Made by a program: the position numbers and the translations under genes. DNA of 64,000 nucleotides from JL08 sp963765555. GTDB taxonomy: Bacteria; Pseudomonadota; Alphaproteobacteria; Rhodobacterales; Rhodobacteraceae. Under the pieces are notes generated by a model that saw only the letters and a program-made list of their open reading frames with translations, searched no databases and was not told the DNA's origin. Each line of letters begins with the position of its first letter. The first letter of the stretch is position 1. The DNA lies in NCBI GenBank assembly GCA_963765555.1, contig CAVXWX010000005.1, forward strand, positions 1 to 64,000, read 5' to 3'. Below are positions 28,299 to 37,934 of the stretch, piece by piece.

Positions 28299-29130
28299 TC
28301 AGGCCCAATGGGCCAAAATGACCCGATCGCGCCCGTCCAGATCGGGCAGAACCGACACGTCTTTCCAGCCGTGAGCTTCAAAAATCGCTTGTACATCGGC
28401 CCCCTGCTGCCAGCCGATTTCAACCAGAATGCGGCCTTGCGGCGTCAAATGATCCTGTGCCTGCGCCGCGATAATGCGATACGCGCTCAGCCCATCTGAT
28501 TCGTCCGTCAGCGCAAGGCGGGGTTCGTGTTCACGCAATTCCGGCGCCACGTTCTGCATTTCATCCGCCGCCAGATAGGGCGGGTTCGACACGATCAGAT
28601 CAAACCTGCCTTTCACGCTTTCAAACCAGTCAGACTGGCGAATATCGCGCGCGGTCATTCACATGGTGCAACACCGCATTGGCGCTGGCCTGCAAACAGG
28701 CCGCGTCGCTGATATCGACACCAACGCCCTGCGCATCGGGCTGTTCGGCCAGTAGCGTCACAAGAATGCAGCCCGATCCGGTGCCCAGATCAAGGACCGA
28801 CTGAAACGGCACGGCAAGCGCCGCTTCGATCAGGGTTTCGGTTTCGGGGCGCGGGTCCAGCACATCGCGGCTGATCTTGAAGCGGCGCCCGTAAAACGCG
28901 CGTTCCCCCACCAGATGTGACACCGGCACGCGGATGGACCGTAACGATATCAGATGGTCAAAGCGCTCTTCGATCTCGGGGGCCAGATCCTCTGGCGCGA
29001 TCAGGGTCACGCGGGTTGCGTCGATCCGTGCGGCATGGGCCAGCAACACCCGCGCATCGCGCGCCGGATCATCCACCCCGGCGGCCCGCAAGCGCGCCGT
29101 TGCCGTCATCAGGGCTTCGGCGGCGGTCAC
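28299..29130 (-). CDS. prmC: Peptide chain release factor N5-glutamine methyltransferase, one frame break
   Basis: Methylates the Gln of the GGQ motif in release factors. The N-terminal helical domain is followed by the Rossmann domain with VLDLGTGSGCILVTLL (SAM loop), GVGVDISDAA, and after the break the catalytic VSNPPYLA motif. An extra base near 28656 breaks the frame; without it the protein has 276 residues, normal for the family. It overlaps the stop of prfA (its substrate) by four bases, so both are made together. Confidence 0.9.
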
Positions 29131-30183
29131 GTTCCCAGCTCGGCCAGTTGGCGGGCCTGATCGTCGGCTTGCAGGGCTTCGATCACCTCGTCCAGATCAC
29201 CGGCCATGACGGCATCCAGCTTGTAAAGCGTCAGGTTGATCCGGTGATCGGTCATGCGCCCTTGTGGAAAATTATAGGTTCTGATCCGTTCCGAGCGGTC
29301 GCCGCTGCCCACTTGGGCCGCGCGGCTGGCGCTGCGTTCACTGTCGACCCGCTGGCGTTCCAGATCATAGAGCCGCGTTTTCAGCACCTGCATCGCAATT
29401 TCGCGGTTGCGGTGCTGCGATTTTTCCGACGACTGTCACAACAATTCCGCTGGGCAAATGGGTGATGCGCACCGCCGAATCGGTGGTGTTCACATGCTGC
29501 CCGCCCGCACCGGACGACCGCATTGTATCAATCCGCAAATCATTGGGGTCCACGGTAATGTCTACATCCACGGCTTCGGGCAGCACGGCGACCGTGGCGG
29601 CAGATGTGTGGATGCGCCCGCCGCTTTCGGTGGTGGGCACGCGCTGCACACGGTGTACGCCGCTTTCGTACTTCAGACGGGCAAAGACGTTTTCGCCTTT
29701 CACATGGGCGACCACCTCTTTGACGCCGCCCAGTTCGGTCAACTGTTCCTCGATAATCTCGAATTTCCAGCCGCGCGCTTCGGCATAGCGCTGGTACATG
29801 CGCAGAAGATCACCGGCAAACAACGCCGCCTCGTCGCCGCCGGTTCCGGGGCGGATTTCCACCATGGCGGGGCGCGCATCAGCCTCGTCCTTTGGCAACA
29901 ACGCCAGTTGCAAGGCGGCTTCGGCCTCTGGCAGTTTGGCCTTGAGTGCGGGCAGTTCTTCTTCGGCCAGCGCCTTCATATCGGGATCGCTCAGCAGGGC
30001 GCGGGCCTCATCCATATCGCGCAGGATCTGGCGATAGGCATCGATCTGGGCCACCACCGGGCGCAGATCGGAATATTCCTTGGCCAATGCGGCAATATCC
30101 CCCGCGCTTGACCCATCCGCCATCTTGGCCTCAAGAAACTGAAACCGCTGGGTGATCTGTTCAAGGCGTTCTTCGGGAACCAT
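29127..30183 (-). CDS. prfA: Peptide chain release factor 1, one frame break
   Basis: Restored length 351 residues. The protein has the stop-codon-reading PxT motif in RVPTTESGGRIHTS, which marks RF1 (UAA/UAG) rather than RF2, and the peptidyl-hydrolysis motif SSGAGGQHVNTTDSA. The frame breaks near 29433, just after VVT, and resumes with SSEKSQHRNREIAMQ. This place has no RF2-type programmed frameshift signal and RF1 is not autoregulated that way, so an extra base in the assembly is the likely cause. ATG 30183 (MVPEERLEQITQRF) is the better start; ATG 30204 is upstream in frame. Confidence 0.93.
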
Positions 30184-30244
30184 CCGCGCGGTGTCCGTTA
30201 TCAAAAAGGTTTGGTCAAGAGACAGAGCGTGCTAATATACCGCC

Positions 30245-30532
30245 ATGATCCGACTGTGTAGCCTTATTTTCCTGATCGCTGCCCCTGCTTTGGCAGATGT
30301 CACAGGCCCGGGTGGCAAAACCGTGGATTGCTATTGCACCGATAAATCCGGCAGCCGCATCGAACTGGGCCAGACCATCTGCCTGCAGGTCGACGGGCGC
30401 ATGTTTATGGCGCAGTGCCAGATGTCGCTGAACGTGCCGATGTGGCGCGAAGTGCAGCAGGGGTGCCTGTCGTCAGAGCTGCAGATCCCGCAAGACCCGC
30501 TCCAGTCGGTTGCGGTTGACGCCCATATCTGA
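30245..30532 (+). CDS. Small secreted cysteine-rich protein
   Basis: A 95-residue protein with a Sec signal peptide (cleavage after ALA, residue ~17). The mature part has five cysteines (VDCYCTDKSG, GQTICLQVDG, MAQCQMS, QQGCLSS) in a spacing that suggests disulfide bonds in the periplasm. I do not recognise the family, although the pattern looks conserved rather than random. It is divergent from prfA and its last 60 bases overlap the 3' end of the DUF1499 gene on the other strand. Confidence 0.6.
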   Translation: MIRLCSLIFLIAAPALADVTGPGGKTVDCYCTDKSGSRIELGQTICLQVDGRMFMAQCQMSLNVPMWREVQQGCLSSELQIPQDPLQSVAVDAHI

Positions 30533-30886
30533 CGTGCCAAAGCGCAAACGGGCGTAAAGTTTGAGCGTATCACCGTCCTGTTCTACCGTCGTGTAATCGG
30601 GAAACCCGAATAAAAGAGAGCGTGTTTCGTAGGTTATGCGCCCTTCTTCAACTGATCCGGCAATCACATGGGTGCGGGGCAAAGCCTGCATTTCTGAATC
30701 CACGCGGGCCAATACATCCTGCGGCGCGTCCTGCACGACACGAATGGCGCCGCCGGTCACATCCTGATTGCTTTGCGCGTCAATCGGGCGGTGCCAGCGG
30801 TCTGTGTCCGTGGGACCGAACCGGATATAGGCCAGTCCGGCCAGCGCAAGCGCCAGAATAACCCAGCCTAAAGTTGCCATCCGCAT
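30473..30886 (-). CDS. DUF1499 family protein
   Basis: A 137-residue protein with one N-terminal membrane segment (LGWVILALALAGLAYIRF) and a DUF1499 domain (VDSEMQALPRTHVIAGS, ITYETRSLLFGFPDYTTVE, LYARLRFGTSDMGVNRNRLERVL). Anchored in the inner membrane with the domain outside. The function of DUF1499 is unknown. It lies 15 bases downstream of the agmatinase gene on the same strand. Confidence 0.75.
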   Translation of the reverse strand: MRMATLGWVILALALAGLAYIRFGPTDTDRWHRPIDAQSNQDVTGGAIRVVQDAPQDVLARVDSEMQALPRTHVIAGSVEEGRITYETRSLLFGFPDYTTVEQDGDTLKLYARLRFGTSDMGVNRNRLERVLRDLQL

Positions 30887-30901
30887 GCCTTTCGCACCAC
30901 C

Positions 30902-31873
30902 CTATTTGCCCTTGCCGTGCGTGTTATAGCCCAGCAGGCACAGGATTTCCGTCGCCACATGTGCGCCGGCCACCGCCGTGGCCCCTGTGGTGTCATAGGC
31001 GGGCGATACCTCGACGACATCGCCACCGACAACATTGATCCCCGCGATATCGCGCAGGATGATCGCCGCCTGCCCCGATGACAGCCCGCCCCAGACCGGC
31101 GTGCCGGTTCCGGGCGCAAAGGCCGGATCAAGACCGTCGATATCAAAGGTCAGATAGGTGGCGTGATCGCCAAGGATATCCCTGATTTTTTTCGCCGCTG
31201 CGACGGGGCCCTTTTCATGCACTTCGCGTGCATCGATGGTGTGTACCCCCAACGGATCGGGGTTGGTGGTGCGAATGCCCACCTGAACCGAGCGCGCAGG
31301 ATCAACCAGCCCCATCTTGACCGCCTTGTAAAACATCGTGCCGTGATCGATCCGGTCCATATCGTCATCGGGCCAGGTATCGGAATGGGCATCAAATTGC
31401 AGCAAAGACATCGGCCCGTATTTTTCGGCATACGCCTTGAGGATCGGGAAGCTGATATAATGATCGCCCCCCAGCGTGAGCGAGGCCGCGCCCGCATCCA
31501 GTATGCCCTTGATATGCTTGGTCAGTGTCGCGGGAAATTCGGACACGCGCGCATAATCAAACGCCAGATCGCCGTAATCGACGATGGCCATGTCCTGCAT
31601 CGGATCAAAGGGCCAGCCATAGGGCGGATCATAGGGTTGCAATGTGCTGGCCTCGCGGATGGCGCGGGGGCCGAACCGGGTGCCGGTGCGGTTGGTCACC
31701 GCCTGATCAAAGGGCACACCGGTCACGGCCACATCGACGCCGCGCAAATCCTTGGAATATTTGCGCCGCAGGAACGATGTGGCCCCGCCAAACGCGTTTT
31801 CAAAGCTGTTGCCTTTCAGATCATCGCGGGTAAACGCCTGATCCACCTGTTCTTTTGCCTCATTCAGTGCCAT
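30902..31873 (-). CDS. speB: Agmatinase (ureohydrolase), cytoplasmic
   Basis: A 323-residue enzyme predicted to hydrolyse agmatine to putrescine and urea. All binuclear manganese ligands are in place: LTLGGDHYISFP, LLQFDAHSDTW and LTFDIDGLDPAFAPGTGTP. There is no signal peptide, unlike the exported relative at 529-1792. Related enzymes act on guanidinobutyrate or proclavaminate, so agmatine is the best but not the only option. It follows the M20 amidohydrolase gene by three bases on the same strand. Confidence 0.85.
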   Translation of the reverse strand: MALNEAKEQVDQAFTRDDLKGNSFENAFGGATSFLRRKYSKDLRGVDVAVTGVPFDQAVTNRTGTRFGPRAIREASTLQPYDPPYGWPFDPMQDMAIVDYGDLAFDYARVSEFPATLTKHIKGILDAGAASLTLGGDHYISFPILKAYAEKYGPMSLLQFDAHSDTWPDDDMDRIDHGTMFYKAVKMGLVDPARSVQVGIRTTNPDPLGVHTIDAREVHEKGPVAAAKKIRDILGDHATYLTFDIDGLDPAFAPGTGTPVWGGLSSGQAAIILRDIAGINVVGGDVVEVSPAYDTTGATAVAGAHVATEILCLLGYNTHGKGK

Positions 31874-31876
31874 ATC

Positions 31877-33046
31877 TCATGCCCCCTTTACCGGCTGCGC
31901 CCGTTCCACAAGACGCGCGAAAAACGATGCGCCCACCGGCGCGATCTCGTCGTTGAAATTGTATTTCGGGTGATGCACGCCCGCACCTTCGCCCTGGCCC
32001 AGCATCAGATAGGCCCCGGGTCGCGCCTCAAGCATATAGGAAAAATCCTCGGCCCCCATCACAGGCTCGAAATCGGCATCGACATTGGCTGCGCCGGCCA
32101 CATCACTGGCTATTTCGGCGGCAAAATCCGCCTTGGCCGCGTCGTTGATCGTGGGCGGATATCCGAATTCGAAATCCAGCTCTGCGGTGACGTTAAAGCT
32201 CGCGGCGTGCCCCGCCACGATGTCTTCCATCCGTTTGACAACCATCGCCTGCACCTCTTTGTCAAAAGTGCGCACCGTGCCGTTGATATAGGCGGTTTCG
32301 GGGATCACATTGTCGGTTGTGCCGGTGTGGATTTGCGTGACCGAAATGACCAGTTCATTGGCGGTTTTGTGGTTCCGGCTGACAATGGTTTGCAACGCCT
32401 GCACAATGCCCACCGCCGCCACAACCGGATCAACGCAATCCTGCGGGCGCGCGGCGTGCCCGCCCCGCCCCGTCACGGTAATGTGGAACGTATCCGCCGC
32501 CGCCATGATCGCGCCCCGCGTGGTAAAGAAGTTGCCGAAATCCTTGCCCGGCGCATTGTGCAGGGCATAGACCTCGCCGATGTCGAACCGGTCCATCACG
32601 CCTTCGCGCACCATCACCTCGCCCCCGCCGCCGAATTCTTCGGCCGGTTGGAACAGCAATGCCACGCGGCCCGCGAAATTGCGGGTTTCCGCCAGATATT
32701 TGGCCGCGCCCAGCAACATCGTCGTATGCCCGTCATGGCCGCAGGCATGCATTTTACCCGCATGGGTGCTGGCATAGTCAACACCGGTTTCCTCGGTGAT
32801 CGGCAGGGCATCCATATCGGCGCGCAACCCGATGGTCGGGCCCGCGCCCTGCCCGTTGATGATCGCCACAATACCTGTGGTCGCGATGCCTTCATGCAAT
32901 TCATCAACCCCGAATTCGCGCAACCGGTCGGCCACGAAAGCCGCTGTCTGGTGACATTCCAGCCCCAGTTCCGGGATCGAATGCAGATGACGCCGCCACG
33001 CGGTCATATCTGCGCTGAAATCAGCGATACGGTTGACGACAGGCAT
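31877..33046 (-). CDS. M20-family amidohydrolase (hippurate hydrolase-like)
   Basis: A 389-residue metal-dependent hydrolase with the M20D signatures: RADMDALPITEETG, HACGHDGHTTMLLGAA (metal-bridging Cys/His/Asp), LLFQPAEEFGGGGEVMV, and HNAPG and GAEDFSYML for the remaining ligands. The dimerisation domain starts around AADTFHITVTGRGGHAARP. These enzymes remove acyl groups from amino acids or N-acyl amides. It is translated just ahead of speB, with three bases between, so a shared amine or arginine catabolic role is plausible. Start at ATG 33046. Confidence 0.85.
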   Translation of the reverse strand: MPVVNRIADFSADMTAWRRHLHSIPELGLECHQTAAFVADRLREFGVDELHEGIATTGIVAIINGQGAGPTIGLRADMDALPITEETGVDYASTHAGKMHACGHDGHTTMLLGAAKYLAETRNFAGRVALLFQPAEEFGGGGEVMVREGVMDRFDIGEVYALHNAPGKDFGNFFTTRGAIMAAADTFHITVTGRGGHAARPQDCVDPVVAAVGIVQALQTIVSRNHKTANELVISVTQIHTGTTDNVIPETAYINGTVRTFDKEVQAMVVKRMEDIVAGHAASFNVTAELDFEFGYPPTINDAAKADFAAEIASDVAGAANVDADFEPVMGAEDFSYMLEARPGAYLMLGQGEGAGVHHPKYNFNDEIAPVGASFFARLVERAQPVKGA

Positions 33047-33109
33047 GGGGTGGACTCCTCGGGCGGTTGATTTCACAGTCCATCTGACACCCAAAAGGAC
33101 ACAGCCGCA

Positions 33110-33928
33110 ATGCCCGATGACACGTTGATCCACGATCCCGATGGCGGAATGGAACGTTTGCTGGAAATCATGCGCCGCCTGCGCGATCCACACAGCGGAT
33201 GCCCGTGGGACATCGAACAGGATTTCGCCAGCATCGCCCCCTACACGATCGAAGAAGCCTATGAAGTCGCCGATGCGATCGAGCGCGCCGACTGGCCCGA
33301 GTTGGAGGGCGAGTTGGGCGATCTGCTGTTGCAAACCGTCTATCACACCCAGATGGGGCAAGAGGCGGGGCATTTCAGTTTCGACAGCGTGGTGCGCGCC
33401 ATTTCCGACAAAATGGTGGCCCGCCATCCGCATGTGTTCGGTGATGAAACCCGCGACAAATCCGCAGACCAGCAAACCGCCGACTGGGAAAAGATCAAGG
33501 CAGCAGAACGCGCGGGCAAGGATCAGGGCGGCGCGCTTGACGGGGTGGCCGTGGGCCTGCCTGCCTTGCTGCGCGCCTATAAACTGCAAAAACGCGCCGC
33601 CCGCGTCGGGTTTGACTGGCCCTCGACCGAAGAGGTGCTGGACAAGATCATCGAAGAGGCGCGCGAACTGACCGAGGCGCACCAAAGGCTGGGGGCGGAC
33701 GAGATCGAAGAGGAATTCGGTGATCTGCTGTTTGTGATGGCCAATCTGGCACGCCACATGAAGATCGACCCCGAAGCGGCCCTGCGCCGCGCCAATGCCA
33801 AATTCATCCGCCGCTTTACGTGGGTCGAGGCCCGTCTGGCCGCCCAAGGCAAACGCCCGAGCGACAGCGATCTGGCCGAAATGGACGCGCTGTGGGATGC
33901 GGTCAAGGCGGACGAGCGCAAGGGGTAG
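33110..33928 (+). CDS. mazG: Nucleoside triphosphate pyrophosphohydrolase MazG
   Basis: A 272-residue protein with two tandem MazG domains. The first contains CPWDIEQDFASIAPYTIEEA and the EExxE-type metal motif (IEEAYEVADAIE) with the downstream GELGDLLLQTVYH; the second has IIEEARELTEA and EFGDLLFVMANLARH. MazG hydrolyses (d)NTPs to monophosphates and lowers ppGpp under stress. It is divergent from the M20 gene, with 63 bases between the starts. Confidence 0.93.
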   Translation: MPDDTLIHDPDGGMERLLEIMRRLRDPHSGCPWDIEQDFASIAPYTIEEAYEVADAIERADWPELEGELGDLLLQTVYHTQMGQEAGHFSFDSVVRAISDKMVARHPHVFGDETRDKSADQQTADWEKIKAAERAGKDQGGALDGVAVGLPALLRAYKLQKRAARVGFDWPSTEEVLDKIIEEARELTEAHQRLGADEIEEEFGDLLFVMANLARHMKIDPEAALRRANAKFIRRFTWVEARLAAQGKRPSDSDLAEMDALWDAVKADERKG

Positions 33929-34010
33929 TCCGCCGATCAAAAATCGGGGCATGGACAAGGGGCGGGCGAGTTGCGAATGTCCGCGCCAAACCCCGAATAA
34001 AGGCCGCGAC

Positions 34011-34952
34011 ATGCCCCCACGCAAGATCATCATCGACACAGACCCCGGGCAGGATGACGCCGTTGCGATCCTGCTGGCATTGGCCAGCCCCGAAGACATT
34101 GACGTTCTGGGCATCACCGCCGTGGCGGGCAATGTGCCGCTGGCACTGACGGCCAAAAACGCCCGTATCGTGTGCGAACTGGCCGGGCGCACCGAAGTGC
34201 CGGTGTTCGCCGGCTGCGACCGCCCGATGGGTCGCGCCCTTGTTACCGCCGAACATGTCCACGGCGAAACCGGCCTGAACGGGCCTGTGCTGCCCGACCC
34301 GGTGATGCCGCTACAGGACCAGCACGGCGTGGATTACATCATCGACACGCTGCGCGCCGCGCCATCGGGCACAATCACTTTGTGCCCGCTCGGGCCGCTG
34401 ACCAATATCGCGACTGCCTTTGAAAAAGCCCCCGATATCATCCCCCGCGTGCAAGAGATCATATTGATGGGTGGGGCCTACTTCGCCGTCGGCAACATCA
34501 CCCCAGCGGCGGAATTCAACATTTATGTTGATCCGCAAGCCGCTGATATTGTGTTTAAATCCGGCGCAAAGATCACTGTTATGCCGCTGGATGTGACGCA
34601 TAAGGCGCTTGTGACCCGCGCACGCAACGATGCGTTTCGCGCCCTTGGCACGCCGGTCGGCACCGCTGTCGCGCAGATGACCGATTTCTTTGAACGGTTC
34701 GACAAAAAGAAATACGGCTCAGACGGTGCGCCGCTGCATGATCCCTGCGTAACCGCCTATCTGATCCGCCCTGATCTGTTTTCGGGCCGGACCATCAATG
34801 TGGAAATAGAAACACAATCGGAACTGACCATGGGCATGACGGTGGCCGACTGGTGGGGCGTCACCGACCGCGCGGCAAACGCGCTCTTTATCGGCGATGT
34901 GGATGCCGACGGCTTTTTTGATCTGCTGACAGAGCGGTTGGCGCGGTTATGA
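34011..34952 (+). CDS. Ribonucleoside hydrolase (inosine-uridine preferring family)
   Basis: A 313-residue protein of the nucleoside hydrolase family, which cleaves the N-glycosidic bond of ribonucleosides. The Asp cluster that binds Ca2+ and ribose is in IIIDTDPGQDDAVAILLAL, the third ligand region in EFNIYVDPQAADIV, and the final Asp in APLHDPCVTAYLI. It overlaps the following GNAT gene by ATGA. It follows mazG by 82 bases and both serve nucleotide turnover. Confidence 0.88.
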   Translation: MPPRKIIIDTDPGQDDAVAILLALASPEDIDVLGITAVAGNVPLALTAKNARIVCELAGRTEVPVFAGCDRPMGRALVTAEHVHGETGLNGPVLPDPVMPLQDQHGVDYIIDTLRAAPSGTITLCPLGPLTNIATAFEKAPDIIPRVQEIILMGGAYFAVGNITPAAEFNIYVDPQAADIVFKSGAKITVMPLDVTHKALVTRARNDAFRALGTPVGTAVAQMTDFFERFDKKKYGSDGAPLHDPCVTAYLIRPDLFSGRTINVEIETQSELTMGMTVADWWGVTDRAANALFIGDVDADGFFDLLTERLARL

Positions 34953-35398
34953 GCGCGGCCCTGCATCTCGCCAAGCCCGAGCATATCGAACAGGTCGATG
35001 CGCTGATCGCCGCCTTTCACGGCGAGGAAGGCATCACACTGGACGCGGCCAAACGCCGTGCGGCCATCGCGCCCCTGCTTGACGGAATCCCCCACGGCGC
35101 GATCTATCTGATCGGCCCGCCGCGCGCGCCCATCGGCTATGTGATTGTCACCTTCGGCTGGTCTGTCGAATTTGGCGGCATGGACGGATTTATCGACGAA
35201 ATCTATGTCCGCCCCGGCGTGCGGGGCCGCGGGATTGCCAATGAAGTCTTGCTGACCCTGCCAAGGTCTCTGGCCGAGGCGGGCATGAAGGCCATCCATC
35301 TTGAAGTCGACACTGAAAACCAATCGGCGCGACGGCTTTACAAACGCGCAGGATTTTCCCTGCGCGAGCGTTATGCGCTGATGACACGCAAGCTCTAG
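34949..35398 (+). CDS. GNAT-family N-acetyltransferase
   Basis: A 149-residue protein with the GNAT fold: the beta4 strand GFIDEIYVRPGVRGRGIANEV provides the acetyl-CoA pyrophosphate loop (RGRGIA), and AIHLEVDTENQSARRLYKRAGF is the usual C-terminal signature. The acceptor is unknown. It is translationally coupled to the nucleoside hydrolase by a four-base overlap. Confidence 0.85.
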   Translation: MSAALHLAKPEHIEQVDALIAAFHGEEGITLDAAKRRAAIAPLLDGIPHGAIYLIGPPRAPIGYVIVTFGWSVEFGGMDGFIDEIYVRPGVRGRGIANEVLLTLPRSLAEAGMKAIHLEVDTENQSARRLYKRAGFSLRERYALMTRKL

Positions 35399-35430
35399 CA
35401 ATCGGGGCGATTGCGCTTAGATTACGGGGC

Positions 35431-36849
35431 ATGAGCATGCACATCCCTTTTGACAACACCTATGCCGCCCTGCCGCCGGTGTTCTTTTCAGCGCAAAAGC
35501 CCACACCGGTCAGGGCACCGCATCTGTTGGCCTATAACGATGATCTGGCCGATCTGCTGGGCCTGCAAGCGGCGGACCCGACCGATCTTGCGCAGGTGTT
35601 TTCCGGCAATGCCCTGCCGGACGGGTCCACCCCGATTGCGCAGCTTTATGCGGGCCACCAGTTCGGACATTACAACCCGCAACTGGGCGACGGGCGCGCG
35701 GTCCTGCTGGGCGAGGTTATCGGCACCGATGGCAAACGGCGCGATATCCAGCTCAAAGGCTCTGGCCCGACACCCTATTCGCGCATGGGCGACGGGCGCG
35801 CGTGGCTGGGTCCGGTGCTGCGCGAATACGTGGTGTCCGAGGCGATGCATGCGCTTGGCATCCCCACCACCCGCGCGCTGGCGGCGGTCGCGACCGGCGA
35901 ACCGGTTTACCGCGAAGGTGCATTGCCCGGCGCGGTGCTGACCCGCGTGGCGGCCAGCCATCTGCGCGTCGGCACGTTTCAGGTGTTTGCCGCGCGCAGC
36001 GACACGCGCAGCCTGCAACAGCTGACCGATTATGCCATTGCCCGCCATTACCCCGATGCGGACGGCCCCATGGGTCTGCTGACAGCGGTGCGCGATGCGC
36101 AGGCCGCCCTGATCGCCAAATGGATGTCTGTCGGGTTCATCCACGGCGTGATGAACACCGACAATTGCGCCATTTCAGGCGAAACCATCGATTATGGCCC
36201 ATGCGCCTTTCTGGATACCTATCACCCGGACACGGTGTTCAGCTCGATCGACCGGCAGGGGCGCTATGCCTATGCCAACCAGCCCGATATTATCGTCTGG
36301 AACCTTGCACAGCTGGCCACCGCGCTGATCCAGATCATGCCCGACCGCGACGCTGCGGTAGAGCAAGCAACGGCCATCATCCATGCCACCCCCGCGTTGA
36401 TCCGCGCGCACTGGCTGCGTCTGTTTGGTCGCAAGATCGGGCTGGCGACCGCGCAAGAGGACGACACGGCACTGATCTCGGATCTGTTGACCCGCATGGC
36501 CAACGAAAAGGCCGATTTCACCAACACATTCCGCGCCTTGGCCACCGGCACGGCGCGCGACCAGTTCACCGATCCAACCGCTTATGATACATGGCACACA
36601 AGCTGGCAGGCGCGGCTCGCGACAGAACCCGATCCGCAAACGCTGATGACCGCCGCCAATCCCGCCCTGATCCCGCGCAACCACCGCATCGAACAGATGA
36701 TCGAGGCCGCTGTTGCGGGTGATATGGCCCCGTTCCACCGGTTGCTGTCCGCCCTTGCGGCCCCGTTTGCCGACACGCCGACGGTCGCCGATCTGGCCCG
36801 CCCACCACTGGAAACCGAGATTGTACCGGCCACGTTCTGCGGCACCTGA
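35431..36849 (+). CDS. selO: Protein adenylyltransferase SelO
   Basis: A 472-residue pseudokinase-type enzyme that transfers AMP to Ser, Thr or Tyr of proteins, here the bacterial form. Seen: the flipped-nucleotide site with IQLKGSGPTPYSRMGDGRAW, the catalytic HGVMNTDNCAISGETIDYGP (the Asp/Asn and DYG metal motifs) and a C-terminal FCGT in which Cys stands where eukaryotic SelO has selenocysteine. SelO works in redox stress. ATG 35431 is used; ATG 35437 is two codons later. A convergent EamA gene ends 42 bases downstream. Confidence 0.93.
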   Translation: MSMHIPFDNTYAALPPVFFSAQKPTPVRAPHLLAYNDDLADLLGLQAADPTDLAQVFSGNALPDGSTPIAQLYAGHQFGHYNPQLGDGRAVLLGEVIGTDGKRRDIQLKGSGPTPYSRMGDGRAWLGPVLREYVVSEAMHALGIPTTRALAAVATGEPVYREGALPGAVLTRVAASHLRVGTFQVFAARSDTRSLQQLTDYAIARHYPDADGPMGLLTAVRDAQAALIAKWMSVGFIHGVMNTDNCAISGETIDYGPCAFLDTYHPDTVFSSIDRQGRYAYANQPDIIVWNLAQLATALIQIMPDRDAAVEQATAIIHATPALIRAHWLRLFGRKIGLATAQEDDTALISDLLTRMANEKADFTNTFRALATGTARDQFTDPTAYDTWHTSWQARLATEPDPQTLMTAANPALIPRNHRIEQMIEAAVAGDMAPFHRLLSALAAPFADTPTVADLARPPLETEIVPATFCGT

Positions 36850-36891
36850 TCTTCATTTGTCCGAAAATACTCGAAACCTGCCGTCCAACAT

Positions 36892-37749
36892 TCAGCGCCG
36901 GTTGATCAGGTATATTCCCGCCGCGACCAGCACCAGCGCGCCCCAGATTTCCAGACCGACAGTTTCGTTCAGCAAGGCCCACCCCAGAATCACCGAAAAC
37001 ACCGGCGACAGAAAGCTGAACGACGCGACAGAGGCCGCCGGATAGAGCGTCAGCAGCCAGAACCAGAACAGAAACCCAAGGCTGGCCACACAGATGATCT
37101 GGAACGCCATCCCGGCCAGATGGATCACCTGCACATCGCGCACCATGTCGCCCGACGCATAGGCCAACAGCAACAGGATCGGCGCAGAGACGGCAACCTG
37201 CCACAGCAATTGTACTTCGGGTTTCACGGTGTTGAGCTTGGTCGCGCGTACCATCAGGGCAATGCTGGTCCAGCCCAGGGCCGCCCCCACCGCCGCCAGA
37301 TCACCCTGCCAGCTGACATGCGCCCCATCCCGGTTCGACAGCGCCCAGATCACACCGCCCATGGCCAGCGCCAGCCCGACCACCCGCACCGGTGTCAGGC
37401 GTTCTCCGGGCAGGAACAGGTGCGCGGCAATCGCCAGCCACACCGGCATCGAATAAAAGATCACCGAAGCGCGCGACACCGACGTATAATCAAGCGCCGT
37501 AAACAGGCAGATGAATTCAAACGTGAAGGCCAGACCCGACAGCAGCCCCCAGCGGCTGACACCGAGCGGCATCACCAGTGCCACCCCTTTGATCCGCATC
37601 CAGACCAGCAACACAATAACCGCCCCGGCCGAGCGTATTCCGGCCTGAAACACCGGGCCGAACCCGCCGCCCGACACCTTGATCACCACCTGATTGAACG
37701 CCAACAACAGCGCAAACAGGATCAGGGCCGTTGCGCCGAATGTATCCAT
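36892..37749 (-). CDS. EamA/DMT-family permease
   Basis: A 10-helix membrane protein of about 285 residues made of two EamA repeats. First repeat: FALLLAFNQVVIKVSGG to AMGGVIWALSNRD; second: LAAVGAALGWTSIALMVRA through GWALLNETVGLEIWGALVLV. Such proteins export or import small metabolites, but the substrate is not predictable. ATG 37749 gives a normal N-terminus; in-frame starts upstream (37767, 37803) would add a basic extension. Confidence 0.78.
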   Translation of the reverse strand: MDTFGATALILFALLLAFNQVVIKVSGGGFGPVFQAGIRSAGAVIVLLVWMRIKGVALVMPLGVSRWGLLSGLAFTFEFICLFTALDYTSVSRASVIFYSMPVWLAIAAHLFLPGERLTPVRVVGLALAMGGVIWALSNRDGAHVSWQGDLAAVGAALGWTSIALMVRATKLNTVKPEVQLLWQVAVSAPILLLLAYASGDMVRDVQVIHLAGMAFQIICVASLGFLFWFWLLTLYPAASVASFSFLSPVFSVILGWALLNETVGLEIWGALVLVAAGIYLINRR

Positions 37750-37934
37750 TGAGGTTTTGCGTTCCATGCGCGCCACAAGGTCGCGGCGGGGCGGGAATGT
37801 CAATTGCTTGCAGGCCTCTGCATTGGTTTTGCCCTGCTGTCGGGTTGGTCTGGTCAGTTTGTTACGGAATTCCCCGTAGAGATTATTCGCGAATTTGACA
37901 TTCTATCTTCATCACACACTGGGAGATTTCAAAG

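Noticed and set aside
29400..29450. Programmed frameshift in the release-factor gene
   Set aside because: Programmed frameshifting is known for RF2 (prfB) at a CUU-UGA site near codon 25. This gene is RF1 (PTT motif), the break is near codon 250, and there is no such site.
31163..33070. Open frame of 635 codons on the plus strand opposite speB and the M20 gene
   Set aside because: Antisense of two clear enzymes with full catalytic motifs; no ribosome-binding site or domain of its own.
33047..34192. Upstream extension of the M20 frame into mazG and the nucleoside hydrolase region
   Set aside because: The M20 domain starts at ATG 33046; the extension is antisense to mazG and has no homology to the family.
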